DNA from: Nonomuraea jabiensis
GTDB taxonomy: Bacteria > Actinomycetota > Actinomycetes > Streptosporangiales > Streptosporangiaceae
NCBI RefSeq assembly: GCF_014204795.1
Contig: NZ_JACHMB010000001.1
Coordinates: 2,728,001 to 2,792,000 of the forward strand
Direction: 5' to 3'
DNA: 64,000 nucleotides
Part shown: piece by piece, positions 56,488 to 64,000 of the stretch
Layout of the letters: each line of letters opens with the position of its first letter
Numbering within the stretch: position 1 is the first letter of the stretch
Made by a program: the position numbers and the translations under genes
The notes under the pieces: generated by a model
The model's database searches: none
Told to the model about the DNA's origin: nothing
Seen by the model: the letters and a program-made list of their open reading frames with translations, nothing else

Positions 56488-59459
56488 GAACACGTCCCCC
56501 AAACAACGGCCACCCCGCAGGCGGGCAGCCGTACCTTGACCGTCTCGTCCACTACGTCCAGCCCGCGAGCCGAGCGCAGGCCCGGCAGGCCGACCGTCAC
56601 CTCGACCGGCTCGGCGGCCAGCGACTGCAGCCGCACCACACGCTCGTCGCCCGCCCGCCCGAGGGACGTGACGAGCACGTCCGGGTGGTCGACGGACACG
56701 TACGTCTCGGTGACGTCGGGGCTGTCGGTGATGAGCGCGCCGACGAACGGCTCGGTCAACCCGGAGGCCGCCGCGGCGCCGAGCCGCCGCCCGCGGGCTC
56801 CCACCTCCGAGCTCACGGCGTAGCGGAACGTGGTCTCGCCCTGCTGCTGGGCCGGGAAGTTGGTGTCCCAGATGTTGTTGAGCGCCCACGAGTAGACCGT
56901 GCCGTCCTCCTGGTCGAGGGTCGGCGGGAAGGGCGCGTACGGCATGTGGATGGTGCCGAGCTGCACCAGCGGCGCCTCCAGCGTGGCCCAGGCGACGGTC
57001 AGCTCGGGGTCCTCGAACGCGATCCAGTGCCTGATCGGCAGCATGTATTCGGCCGAGCCCGGCACGCGCGGCACGCCGGGGCCGCCCACGCCGCCGGTCA
57101 GCTCCCAGGCGGTGGCCGGTCCGGTGGCGAACGGGAAGGCCAGGAAGACGGCCTCCTTGGCGGGGGTGCCCTGCTTGGCGAGCTGGTAGGTCAGGTCGAC
57201 CCTGGGCACGCCGGCGTGCAGCTCGATCGTCGTGCGGATCCAGTCGACACCCTTGCCGTGCAGCTCCACGACCAGCTTCTCGCCGACGGCCGTGCGCTGG
57301 GCCTTGGTGATCGTGGCGCCCTTGCCGATGGCCCGGTCACCGAGGAGCGTGCGGTCGTGCGCTCCGACGTGCCCCGACAGATGGTTGAAATGCGGGGCGG
57401 TGGCGTACTGGTCGTAGACGTACTGGCCGAAGCCGGCCGCCGCGTCGCCGTTGACCAGCTCGCGGCCTGCCCGCTTGTCGAAGATCGAGCCGACGTAGCC
57501 CTCGCGGACGTCGTAGGCCACCCGGTAGAACTCGTTCTCGATCACCCCGCTCAGGTCCAGCTCGACCGGCTCGGGGGCCTGGTTCACGCCGGGCACGACG
57601 TCGAGGCGGGCGTAGCTGTAGCCGGGCACGCCGGGGACGACCGCGTGGACGTGCCGCCCGATGGGCCGGGTCGGCCAGTCGTCCGGATGCACCAGCTCCT
57701 CGTGGTGCGGGAGCGTCTCCCCGGTCCGCGAGTCCACCAGCGCGATCGGCACGTCCACGCCCACCACGTCCCTCGGCAGGAACGCGCGGACCACGTCGGT
57801 CCGCGTCCAGGTGCCGGGGTTGAAGACGGCGAACGAGGCCAGCGCGCCACCCTCGGTGCCCGCTTCCGACAGCGCGGCGCCGAACCTGCGGACGGCGGCG
57901 TGCAGCAGATCGGCCGCGTCGTCCTGGGCGTCGTAGGCGCCGGAGGACTTGCGCGTCCACTGCAGGCCGCCCGAGTCGCCCGCCTCCTCGGCGTCCTCCC
58001 ACGGGTTGGCCGCGCCCCAGGTGTGCTCGTTGAACAGGGCGACCTTGTCGTAGGCCGCGTCCACCTGCTCGGTCGCGTCCACCCCGGCCAGCGTGTGCAG
58101 CGTCTCGGCGACCCGCAGGGCCGACTGCGCCCGGCGCACGTAGCCGAGCGGGCGCGCGCCCGAGCCGAGCCCGTCGGCCCACCAGTCGGTCCAGTCGCCC
58201 TCGTGCACGGCCAGCCGGTCGTGGTAGCGCTCCTCGACGTGCTGGAAGAAGTCGCTGTTCACGGCCGAGCGCAGGCGCGGGTAGGCCCACTCCTCGTTCC
58301 ACCGGCGCGCGATCGACGCGGGCACGATCGACGGGCCGGCGTTGTCTGCGTGTGCGCCCTGCACCCGCAGGTGCAGCACGTCCAGCTCGTACGGCTCCTT
58401 CGGCGCGTCCGGCCCCTGCCAGCCGAACGTCCCCGGCCCGTACGGATACCCCCGCGTGGCCAGCGCCGACAGGTAACGCGGCAGCAGGTCGTCGGCCAGC
58501 TCGTAGGAGTCGGTCAGGCCGACCGTGTTGCCCTCCATGTACGCCATGCCGTGCGGCGTGTCCGTGAACCAGACGATGATCTCGTTGCCGCTCGGCGCCC
58601 GCCAGCGGAACGGCCTGGTCAGCTTGTCGCCGCCGTGCAGGTAGGGCACGGAGCGACCGGCCCAGTTGTGCGCCGCGGCCAGGTAACGCACGCCGTGCGA
58701 GTGCAGCGCGTCCACCAGGCCGACGACCGCGCCCGGCACGTCGGTGTGCATGGCGGACCTGGTGGCGAAGCCGTACTTCTGCTCCAGCTGGGTGGTGAAG
58801 CGGAGCTGGCGGTGCAGCTCCTCGGTCGAGCACGCCTCCGTGTGGAGCTGGAACGGCAGCGCGGTCACCTCGATCACGCCCTCGCGGGCCTTGCGCGCGA
58901 AGGACTCCACCATGTCGGCGGGCCGCGCGGCCAGCCACTTCAGCGCCGGCATCGACGACTCGACCGTCCAGCGGAACTTCGCGTCGTCCGGCCAGGACGC
59001 GGTCTCCTCGGCCAGCCGCAGCGCCGCGTCCAGGTAGTCGAGGTGGTGGCGGAGCACGGTGCCCTGCGGGTCGGTGTAGCCGATGTCCAGGTGCGAGTGG
59101 TGGACGACGAACACGCTCCACTTGCGCTGCGGGGTCACCGTCACCTGCGCGGTGCCGACCACCCCCGCGTCGTCGCGGCACTCCAGCGTGAGCACGCGCG
59201 GCGCGTCCACCTCGGGCACCAGCAGCGTCACGTCGTCACCCGACGCGCTGTCCACGCCCACCAGCACGTGCGTCAGCGGCTCGGTGCTCGACACCCTGAC
59301 CGCCTGCCGGCCGTCATGGGTGAACAGCGGCAGCACCGCGACCCGAACCTCCAGCCCGCGCACGCTGATCACCGGTGTCGAGGTGTCGTCGCGCAGCGCC
59401 TGCCTGATCCCGTCATAGTCGGGACTGCCCAGGCTCCGCTGGAGCAACCGGCTCGTCAT
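56484..59459 (-). CDS. Alpha-mannosidase, glycoside hydrolase family 38
   Basis: 991 aa. The zinc-site motif [10 protein letters not shown] (His121-Asp130) is in place of the usual HTHxDxxW, and further family blocks [18 protein letters not shown] and [20 protein letters not shown] follow. The C-terminal half is the beta-sandwich typical of GH38. There is no signal peptide, so it acts inside on imported oligosaccharide. The ATG overlaps the permease stop (ATGA). It would release alpha-linked mannose or a related sugar. Confidence 0.88.
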   Translation of the reverse strand: MTSRLLQRSLGSPDYDGIRQALRDDTSTPVISVRGLEVRVAVLPLFTHDGRQAVRVSSTEPLTHVLVGVDSASGDDVTLLVPEVDAPRVLTLECRDDAGVVGTAQVTVTPQRKWSVFVVHHSHLDIGYTDPQGTVLRHHLDYLDAALRLAEETASWPDDAKFRWTVESSMPALKWLAARPADMVESFARKAREGVIEVTALPFQLHTEACSTEELHRQLRFTTQLEQKYGFATRSAMHTDVPGAVVGLVDALHSHGVRYLAAAHNWAGRSVPYLHGGDKLTRPFRWRAPSGNEIIVWFTDTPHGMAYMEGNTVGLTDSYELADDLLPRYLSALATRGYPYGPGTFGWQGPDAPKEPYELDVLHLRVQGAHADNAGPSIVPASIARRWNEEWAYPRLRSAVNSDFFQHVEERYHDRLAVHEGDWTDWWADGLGSGARPLGYVRRAQSALRVAETLHTLAGVDATEQVDAAYDKVALFNEHTWGAANPWEDAEEAGDSGGLQWTRKSSGAYDAQDDAADLLHAAVRRFGAALSEAGTEGGALASFAVFNPGTWTRTDVVRAFLPRDVVGVDVPIALVDSRTGETLPHHEELVHPDDWPTRPIGRHVHAVVPGVPGYSYARLDVVPGVNQAPEPVELDLSGVIENEFYRVAYDVREGYVGSIFDKRAGRELVNGDAAAGFGQYVYDQYATAPHFNHLSGHVGAHDRTLLGDRAIGKGATITKAQRTAVGEKLVVELHGKGVDWIRTTIELHAGVPRVDLTYQLAKQGTPAKEAVFLAFPFATGPATAWELTGGVGGPGVPRVPGSAEYMLPIRHWIAFEDPELTVAWATLEAPLVQLGTIHMPYAPFPPTLDQEDGTVYSWALNNIWDTNFPAQQQGETTFRYAVSSEVGARGRRLGAAAASGLTEPFVGALITDSPDVTETYVSVDHPDVLVTSLGRAGDERVVRLQSLAAEPVEVTVGLPGLRSARGLDVVDETVKVRLPACGVAVVWGTCS

Positions 59460-60268
59460 CAAACACTCCCTAGAGACAGGCCCCTGGCGAAGAGGCGCTG
59501 GGTGGCGAGGAACAGCACGACGGTCGGCAGCGAGACCACGAGCCCCGCGGCCAGGCCCACGGGCACGGGCGTCCCGGCGTACACGTCGGTCATGAGGCCG
59601 GCGATGGCGGTCATCACCGGCCGCACGTCCTCGGTCTGGGTCAGGGTCAGACCGAAGATGAGGTCGTTCCAGACGAAGGTGAACTCCAGGATGAACACCG
59701 CCGTCAGCGCGCTGAACGAGATCGGCAGGTAGATGCCCCAGAAGATGCGCCAGGTGGAGGCGCCGTCCATCCTGGCCGCCTCGAAGATCGAGAACGCTAC
59801 GCCAGTGTAGAAGTTGCGCAGCACGAAGGCGGCGAGCGGCACGCTGATCGCCGTGTAGACGAGGATCATGCCGAGGCGGCTGTCGTAGAGGCCGGCGTCG
59901 CTGTAGCCGACGAACAGCGGCACCAGCAGCATCTGCGAGGGGAAGACCGTGCCGCCGAAGATCAGGATGAACCAGAAGAACCCGTGCCGGAGCCGCAGCA
60001 CCACGATCGTGTACCCGGCCAGCGCCCCGATGAGCACCCCGAGCAGGGGCGAGACGACGGCGTAGAGCGCGGTACTGGCCAGGCTCTGCGTCAGGTTGGC
60101 GCTGTCGAGCGCCCGCGCGAAGTTCTCGAACAGCGCGAAGTCGGACGAGGGTGCCCACGCCCGGCCCGGGTCGTACGAGGCGGCCGGTCGCGCGGCGTTC
60201 ACGAGCAGCAGGTACGTCGGCCCGAGCCAGACCAGCCCGAGCACCACCAGGACGGCACGCCGGATCAC
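59459..60268 (-). CDS. Carbohydrate ABC transporter permease (MalG type)
   Basis: 269 aa, six transmembrane helices. The EAA loop reads EAARMDGASTWRIFWGIYLP, which docks the ATPase. The GTG at 60268 overlaps the stop of the partner permease (GTGA). No ATPase gene is in the cluster, so it likely uses a shared MsiK-type ATPase, as many actinobacterial sugar importers do (inference). Confidence 0.92.
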   Translation of the reverse strand: MIRRAVLVVLGLVWLGPTYLLLVNAARPAASYDPGRAWAPSSDFALFENFARALDSANLTQSLASTALYAVVSPLLGVLIGALAGYTIVVLRLRHGFFWFILIFGGTVFPSQMLLVPLFVGYSDAGLYDSRLGMILVYTAISVPLAAFVLRNFYTGVAFSIFEAARMDGASTWRIFWGIYLPISFSALTAVFILEFTFVWNDLIFGLTLTQTEDVRPVMTAIAGLMTDVYAGTPVPVGLAAGLVVSLPTVVLFLATQRLFARGLSLGSV

Positions 60269-61113
60269 TGGGTCACCTGCCGCTTGAGGTAGAGGTAGGA
60301 CGCCAGCCCGGTGACGACGGTCAGCATCACCGCCACGGCCGAGCCGTAGCCGTAGTCGCTGGCCACGAACGTCTCCTTGTACATGGTCACCGCCAGCGTC
60401 TCGGAGTTGCGCCCCGGGCCGCCCTGCGTCAGCACCCACACGATGTCGAACGTCTTCAGGCTGGCCACCAGCGCCAGCCCGACCACGACCGCCGTCAGCG
60501 GCCTCATGAGCGGCCAGATGACGTACCTGAACAGCCGCCACCCGCCGGCCCCGTCGAGCCGGGCGGCCTCGATCGGCTCCTTCGGGATCGACTGCAGCCC
60601 CACCACGAACAGCAGCATGTTGACGCCGAGCTGCTGCCACGTCCAGACCAGCAGCATCGCCAGCGTGTTGACCGGCGCCTCCTGCAGGAACGCGGTGTCC
60701 ACGCCGAGCAGCTGGTTGGCGATGCCGTCGTGCGACAGGATCGGGCTCCACACCATGGCCAGGCCGGCGCCGCTCAGCGCGTACGGCAGCAGGAACGGCA
60801 CCCGGAACCACACACCGCCCTTGATGTCGTACGACAGCACCGCGACCAGCAGGCCGAGCCCGACGGGCAGCACCATGGTGCCGACGACCCAGAGCAGCGT
60901 GTTGCGGATCGAGGTGAGCAGGGCCGGGTCGTCGAGCAGCTTGCCGAAGTTGTGCGCGCCGATCCACTGGGCCGGCTCCAGGCCGTCATAGCGGGTGAAG
61001 CTGAGGTAGGCCGTCCACAGGAACGGCGCGTAGAGCAGCCCCGCGACCAGCAGGACCGCGGGCGCCACGTACCCGTAACCGAACCGCCCAAGTATGGGTG
61101 CCCGCCTGCTCAT
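60265..61113 (-). CDS. Carbohydrate ABC transporter permease (MalF type)
   Basis: 282 aa, six transmembrane helices; EAA loop EAARLDGAGGWRLFRYVIWP. It starts with ATG preceded by GTGAGG. An inverted repeat GCCTCAC/GTGAGGC lies just in front (61115-61131). The gap from the binding-protein stop is 55 bp. Forms the channel with the MalG-type subunit. Confidence 0.92.
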   Translation of the reverse strand: MSRRAPILGRFGYGYVAPAVLLVAGLLYAPFLWTAYLSFTRYDGLEPAQWIGAHNFGKLLDDPALLTSIRNTLLWVVGTMVLPVGLGLLVAVLSYDIKGGVWFRVPFLLPYALSGAGLAMVWSPILSHDGIANQLLGVDTAFLQEAPVNTLAMLLVWTWQQLGVNMLLFVVGLQSIPKEPIEAARLDGAGGWRLFRYVIWPLMRPLTAVVVGLALVASLKTFDIVWVLTQGGPGRNSETLAVTMYKETFVASDYGYGSAVAVMLTVVTGLASYLYLKRQVTQ

Positions 61114-61168
61114 GGCCTCACTCCGTGAGGCGGGCTCGGTCGCCCTCGATGCCGCCGCCTTCCCCCGC

Positions 61169-62416
61169 TCACTGATGGGTGCTCCAGTACTCGTCAGCCG
61201 CCTTCTGGATGGTGTCCAGGACCTCCTTGTAGCTGCCGGGCTCCGTCACGAACTTGCCGAACCCATCCAGCGCGGCCGTCAGGACCGGCGGCGGCGTGGC
61301 CTCGAAGTAGCGGTTGACCAGGCGGTACTGGCCGCTGCCCGCGTCCTTCGTGACGGTGCCGAGTGCCTTGTCCGAGATGCTCACCTTGGGGTTGGCGCTC
61401 ACGTCTCCCCTGCTGGACGCCCACTTCTCCTGCGCCTCTGCCGTGGTCCACCACTTGAGGTACTTCTGGTTGGCGGCGGGGTCGGCGCCCTTGGTCAGCG
61501 AGCAGAGCGGGCCGCTCTCGAAGATCATCGAGGTCTTGGGCAGCGAGGGGTTGACGTTGGGGATGACGAAGAAGTCGTAGTCCTCGCCGGGCTTCATGTT
61601 GCGCTGGGTCATGCTGGTGTTGAACCAGGTGCCGAAGGAGACCATCGCCGCCTTGCCGTTCTTCAGCACGTCACCCGGGTCCGTTTTATCGCCAGGGTTG
61701 ATGAAATATCCGGCGTCGATGAGGGACTTCCACTTCTCCATCACCTGGACCACGCCCGGGTCGGTGTACTTGGCCTGGCCGGTGGCCAGGCGGTCGTACA
61801 GGTCGGGGTCGGAGCCGGCCATGAGCTGCTCGAACCAGACGAAGGAGAACAGCACGCTGGTGTGGTAGAAGGCCTTGACGCCGTTCTTCTTCAGCGTGTC
61901 GGCCACCTTGACCAGGTCGTCCCACGTCTTCGGCGCGGTGAGGCCGTACTTGTCGAAGATCTTTTTGTTGTAGAACATGCCCCAGTACGCGACGTTCATC
62001 GGCACGCAGTACTGCTTGCCGCCGATCGTGTAGTACGGCGCGAGGTCCTTCGACAGGTCGCCGGACTGGATCGCCTGCTGCCAGATGTCCGTGGTGTCGG
62101 CCACCTGCTTCTGCTTGACGATCTCTTCCAGCATCCCCCCGGTCTGCCAGGTGAACAGGTCAGGCTTGACGTTCGTACGGAACGACGCCTTGATGAACGC
62201 CTGGTATTGGGCCGAGTCCGTGTATCCCGTCGGCTTCATGCCCAGGCCGATGCTCTGCTTGGACAGGGCGCCCATCTCGTCGAAGTACTTCGTCCAGGCG
62301 CCCTTGTCGTTGTACAGGGTCAGCTCGCTCTTCTTCTGCGTCTCGGCGCCGTTTCCGCCGCAGGCGGTCAGGACGAGCGCCGCCACGCCGAGCGTGACCA
62401 CACGTGACCGGAACAT
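61169..62416 (-). CDS. Sugar ABC transporter solute-binding lipoprotein
   Basis: 415 aa. AAGGAGG precedes the ATG. Lipoprotein signal LGVAALVLTACGGNG with the anchor Cys at 19. The mature part (QYQAFIKASFRTNVKPDLFTWQTGGMLEEIV, MNVAYWGMFYNKKIFDKYGL, KTWDDLVKVADTLKKNG) is a cluster-B sugar-binding protein. It captures the substrate for the two permeases. First structural gene after the regulator, 29 bp apart. Confidence 0.95.
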   Translation of the reverse strand: MFRSRVVTLGVAALVLTACGGNGAETQKKSELTLYNDKGAWTKYFDEMGALSKQSIGLGMKPTGYTDSAQYQAFIKASFRTNVKPDLFTWQTGGMLEEIVKQKQVADTTDIWQQAIQSGDLSKDLAPYYTIGGKQYCVPMNVAYWGMFYNKKIFDKYGLTAPKTWDDLVKVADTLKKNGVKAFYHTSVLFSFVWFEQLMAGSDPDLYDRLATGQAKYTDPGVVQVMEKWKSLIDAGYFINPGDKTDPGDVLKNGKAAMVSFGTWFNTSMTQRNMKPGEDYDFFVIPNVNPSLPKTSMIFESGPLCSLTKGADPAANQKYLKWWTTAEAQEKWASSRGDVSANPKVSISDKALGTVTKDAGSGQYRLVNRYFEATPPPVLTAALDGFGKFVTEPGSYKEVLDTIQKAADEYWSTHQ

Positions 62417-62445
62417 GGACCGGCCTCCTTGTTTCTTCGGGGGTC

Positions 62446-63147
62446 TTACATCAGGGGGGATTGCAACCTGTGCTCTATAACCGTCTTGACGTCCACCAGG
62501 TGGGCCCGCATGCGCTCCTCGGCCTGCGCCGCGTCGCGTGCCTCGATGGCCTCCAGGATCGCCAGGTGCTCGTCGTAGTCGCGGCGCCGGTCGTCGAAGA
62601 TCTGCAGGATCTCCCGCTGCTCGGGCCCGTGGACGGTCAGCAGCGAGTCGACGACCTCGTGCAGCACGCTGTTGCCGGCCAGCCGGGCCGTCGCCCGGTG
62701 GAAGGACATGTTCGCGTCGTGCAGGAGGGCGTCGTGGCCGCGCAGGTGCCTGCCCGCCTCTTCGAGCACCCGCTTGAGCGGAGCCAGCTCCTCGGGGTCC
62801 GCGTTGTGCGCGGCCATCGCGGCCAGCGGCGGCTCGATCACGATCCGCGCGCCGAGCAGCTCCAGGAGCTGGGCGGCGTGCATCTCGCGCATGTTGGGGT
62901 TGGGCAGGACGACCCGTTCGATGTCGGTTCCGACGTAGATGCCGGAGCCGTGCCGCATCTCGATGGCCCCGGTGGCCTCGAGCCTGCGGAGCGCTTCGCG
63001 CAGCGTCGGGGTGGTGACGGCGAAGCGCTGGGAGAGCTCCCTGGTCGAGGGCAGCCTGTCGCCGGGCCGGTGCCCGCCCGTACGGATGAGCTCCAGCATG
63101 CGCTCGGTCAGAGCGTCGGACAGCGTCGGCCGCGTTACCTCGGACAT
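62446..63147 (-). CDS. GntR-family (FadR subfamily) transcriptional regulator
   Basis: 233 aa. N-terminal winged helix: GDRLPSTRELSQRFAVTTPTLREALRRLEATGAIEMRHGSG. The C-terminal helical FCD-type domain carries ligand/metal residues D and H in HDANMSFHRATARLAGN. Such regulators sense small acids or sugar-derived acids. The ATG at 63147 lies just after a 7-3-7 palindrome, so it probably represses itself and the whole downstream operon. A similar site stands before the second arm of the locus. Confidence 0.92.
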   Translation of the reverse strand: MSEVTRPTLSDALTERMLELIRTGGHRPGDRLPSTRELSQRFAVTTPTLREALRRLEATGAIEMRHGSGIYVGTDIERVVLPNPNMREMHAAQLLELLGARIVIEPPLAAMAAHNADPEELAPLKRVLEEAGRHLRGHDALLHDANMSFHRATARLAGNSVLHEVVDSLLTVHGPEQREILQIFDDRRRDYDEHLAILEAIEARDAAQAEERMRAHLVDVKTVIEHRLQSPLM

Positions 63148-63150
63148 ATC

Positions 63151-63167
63151 AAGTGATCTAATCACTT
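63151..63167. promoter_or_regulatory. FadR-type operator at the regulator's own start
   Basis: AAGTGAT - CTA - ATCACTT, a perfect 7-3-7 palindrome, three bases before the ATG (minus strand). The length fits GntR/FadR sites, which often contain T-GT-x3-AC-A cores. Autoregulation is inferred. Confidence 0.75.
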
Positions 63168-63214
63168 ATTCGTGTAGGCGTCTACGCCCATCGAGCGCTC
63201 GCTCCGGGACTTCC

Positions 63215-63739
63215 TCAGCGCTTCAGCAGCTTCATCATGATCTCGACCTGTCCCTTGCGCGAGGTCCGCACCTGCCCCGCCCACTCCTGAACGGCCGGAT
63301 TCGCCCCGCCCGCCACCTCGGCGGCGGCCATCTGCACGGCGTCGTCCTGGTGCGCGATGAGCAGGTTGAGCAGGTCGTGCTCGAAGTTCTTGGACTTCCG
63401 CAGCGCCTGGATCCGCTTGACGTCGGTCTCGGGCATGCCGCCGTGGTGGTCGTGCGCGCCGTTCGGGGGCGTGAGCGGCTGGTCCCAGGAGTGCAGCCAG
63501 CGCAGCATCCGCTCGACCTCGCTCTGCTGCGTGCTGGCGATGGCCGCGGCCAGCGTCCTGAGCTCCGGCGTGGTGGCGCGCTCCGCCCCCACCTTGGCGA
63601 TCTCGATGCCCTGCCGGTGGTGCGGCACCATCATCTGCACGAACATCACGTCCTCGGCGTTGACCGGGGCCTCCTGGACCGGGGCGGGGCCGCAGGCGGT
63701 GATCAGCAGCAGAGCCGCTAAGGCGGGCAGCGCGCGCAT
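63215..63739 (-). CDS. DUF305 lipoprotein
   Basis: 174 aa. Lipoprotein signal LPALAALLLITACGPAP. The DUF305 repeats are plain: FVQMMVPHHRQGIEIAKVGAER and LLIAHQDDAVQMAAAEV, with His-rich positions including HDHHGG, suggesting a ferritin-like four-helix bundle that may bind metal. Function unknown in most bacteria. Starts at ATG 63739; the ribosome-binding site is weak. Confidence 0.88.
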   Translation of the reverse strand: MRALPALAALLLITACGPAPVQEAPVNAEDVMFVQMMVPHHRQGIEIAKVGAERATTPELRTLAAAIASTQQSEVERMLRWLHSWDQPLTPPNGAHDHHGGMPETDVKRIQALRKSKNFEHDLLNLLIAHQDDAVQMAAAEVAGGANPAVQEWAGQVRTSRKGQVEIMMKLLKR

Positions 63740-63775
63740 TATTGATAGGAAACCTTCCTAAGGGTTTTTGTCAGG

Positions 63776-63928
63776 CTACGTGACTTCGTAGCGCAGGTAA
63801 ACGATCCCCGAGGGGAACGCCCGGGTTTCCAGCACCGGGTCGTCGGGCCGCTCGTCGGCGGTGGGCCAGTAGGCGGACGTGTTCTCGTAGAGGCGCCGGC
63901 CGTACAGGGAGCCGCCCGCGGAACTCAT
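63776..63928 (-). pseudogene. Remnant of a DHFR-fold (RibD_C) protein
   Basis: A 50-codon frame reads SSAGGSLYGRRLYENTSAYW near its start and LETRAFPSGIVYLRYEVT at its end. The first block is the middle (YGRRLYE) and the second the C-terminus of RibD_C-type reductases. About 100 residues between them and the usual N-terminus are missing, so it looks like an internal deletion. It overlaps the stop of the preceding partial gene (TGATG). Compare the intact copy at 5783-6337. Confidence 0.5.
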
Positions 63929-64000
63929 CACCTTCTCGCGAGGAATTCGAGCGCCTGCCCGCTGTGGAACTTCGAGATCCCCAGCATGAACTCCCGCTCC
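63928..64000 (-). CDS. C-terminal end of an unidentified protein (cut by the window edge)
   Basis: The last 23 codons read REFMLGISKFHSGQALEFLARR. The gene runs off the right edge; family not recognised. Its stop overlaps the start of the following remnant. It may belong to the same decayed region. Confidence 0.35.
   Translation of the reverse strand, partial: EREFMLGISKFHSGQALEFLARR

Noticed and set aside
56685..59732. Plus-strand frame of ~1000 codons opposite the GH38 gene
   Set aside because: Antisense shadow of the mannosidase, no start signal or domain.

Overview
The window is high-GC actinobacterial chromosome. Gene content and order (disA, mutY, clpC, lsr2, lysS, coaX, nadB/nadC, panC, then fol genes, ftsH, hpt, tilS, a DUF2342 metalloprotease, dacB and ppa) match the conserved housekeeping block of Streptosporangiales. 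A Nonomuraea-like or related genus is my best guess; this is inferred from gene order and protein character, with no database search.

Region by region. 1-6.5 kb: the 3' end of disA, a decayed integrase, two small exported or membrane proteins, mutY, a divergent cupin/MarR pair with visible operators, an EboE-like TIM-barrel gene and a DHFR-fold reductase. 6.5-18 kb: clpC, a ~1 kb non-coding stretch, lsr2, two RDD membrane proteins (one with a long YGQQ low-complexity N-terminus), an ArgA-like acetyltransferase, an NlpC/P60 hydrolase behind a c-di-AMP riboswitch, two small regulators and lysS. 18-24 kb: a minus-strand cofactor operon, DUF2520-panC-nadBC(fused)-coaX. 24-32 kb: an inserted block with a candidate small RNA, a chaplin, a MidA-like methyltransferase, a P450, TerC, a SAM-IV riboswitch with a cysteine-desulfurase-like enzyme, DoxX, an orphan NuoD and an acyltransferase. 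32-43 kb: tilS-hpt-ftsH-folE-folP-NTF2-folB-folK-DUF3180 with many 4-bp start/stop overlaps, then a metalloprotease, dacB and ppa.

43-64 kb is more accessory: a second NlpC/P60 protein, a membrane-anchored sigma-like protein, a lipoprotein, an ABC-F ATPase, and a carbohydrate locus in two arms. The first arm is a secreted DUF5005-like propeller, an aldose-epimerase-like protein and an SDR (plus strand, 49.3-52.3 kb). The second is a FadR-type regulator, solute-binding protein, two permeases, a GH38 alpha-mannosidase and an enolase-superfamily dehydratase (minus strand, 63.1-55.3 kb). A near-identical palindrome lies in front of both arms, so they are probably one regulon that takes up a mannoside-type glycan and oxidises the released sugar.

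Two other connections run through the window. DisA makes c-di-AMP, and a c-di-AMP riboswitch sits 14 kb away on a cell-wall hydrolase. The MidA-like methyltransferase sits ~5 kb from an orphan NuoD, and the homologous mitochondrial pair is enzyme and substrate. No tRNA, rRNA, CRISPR array or intact insertion sequence was found.
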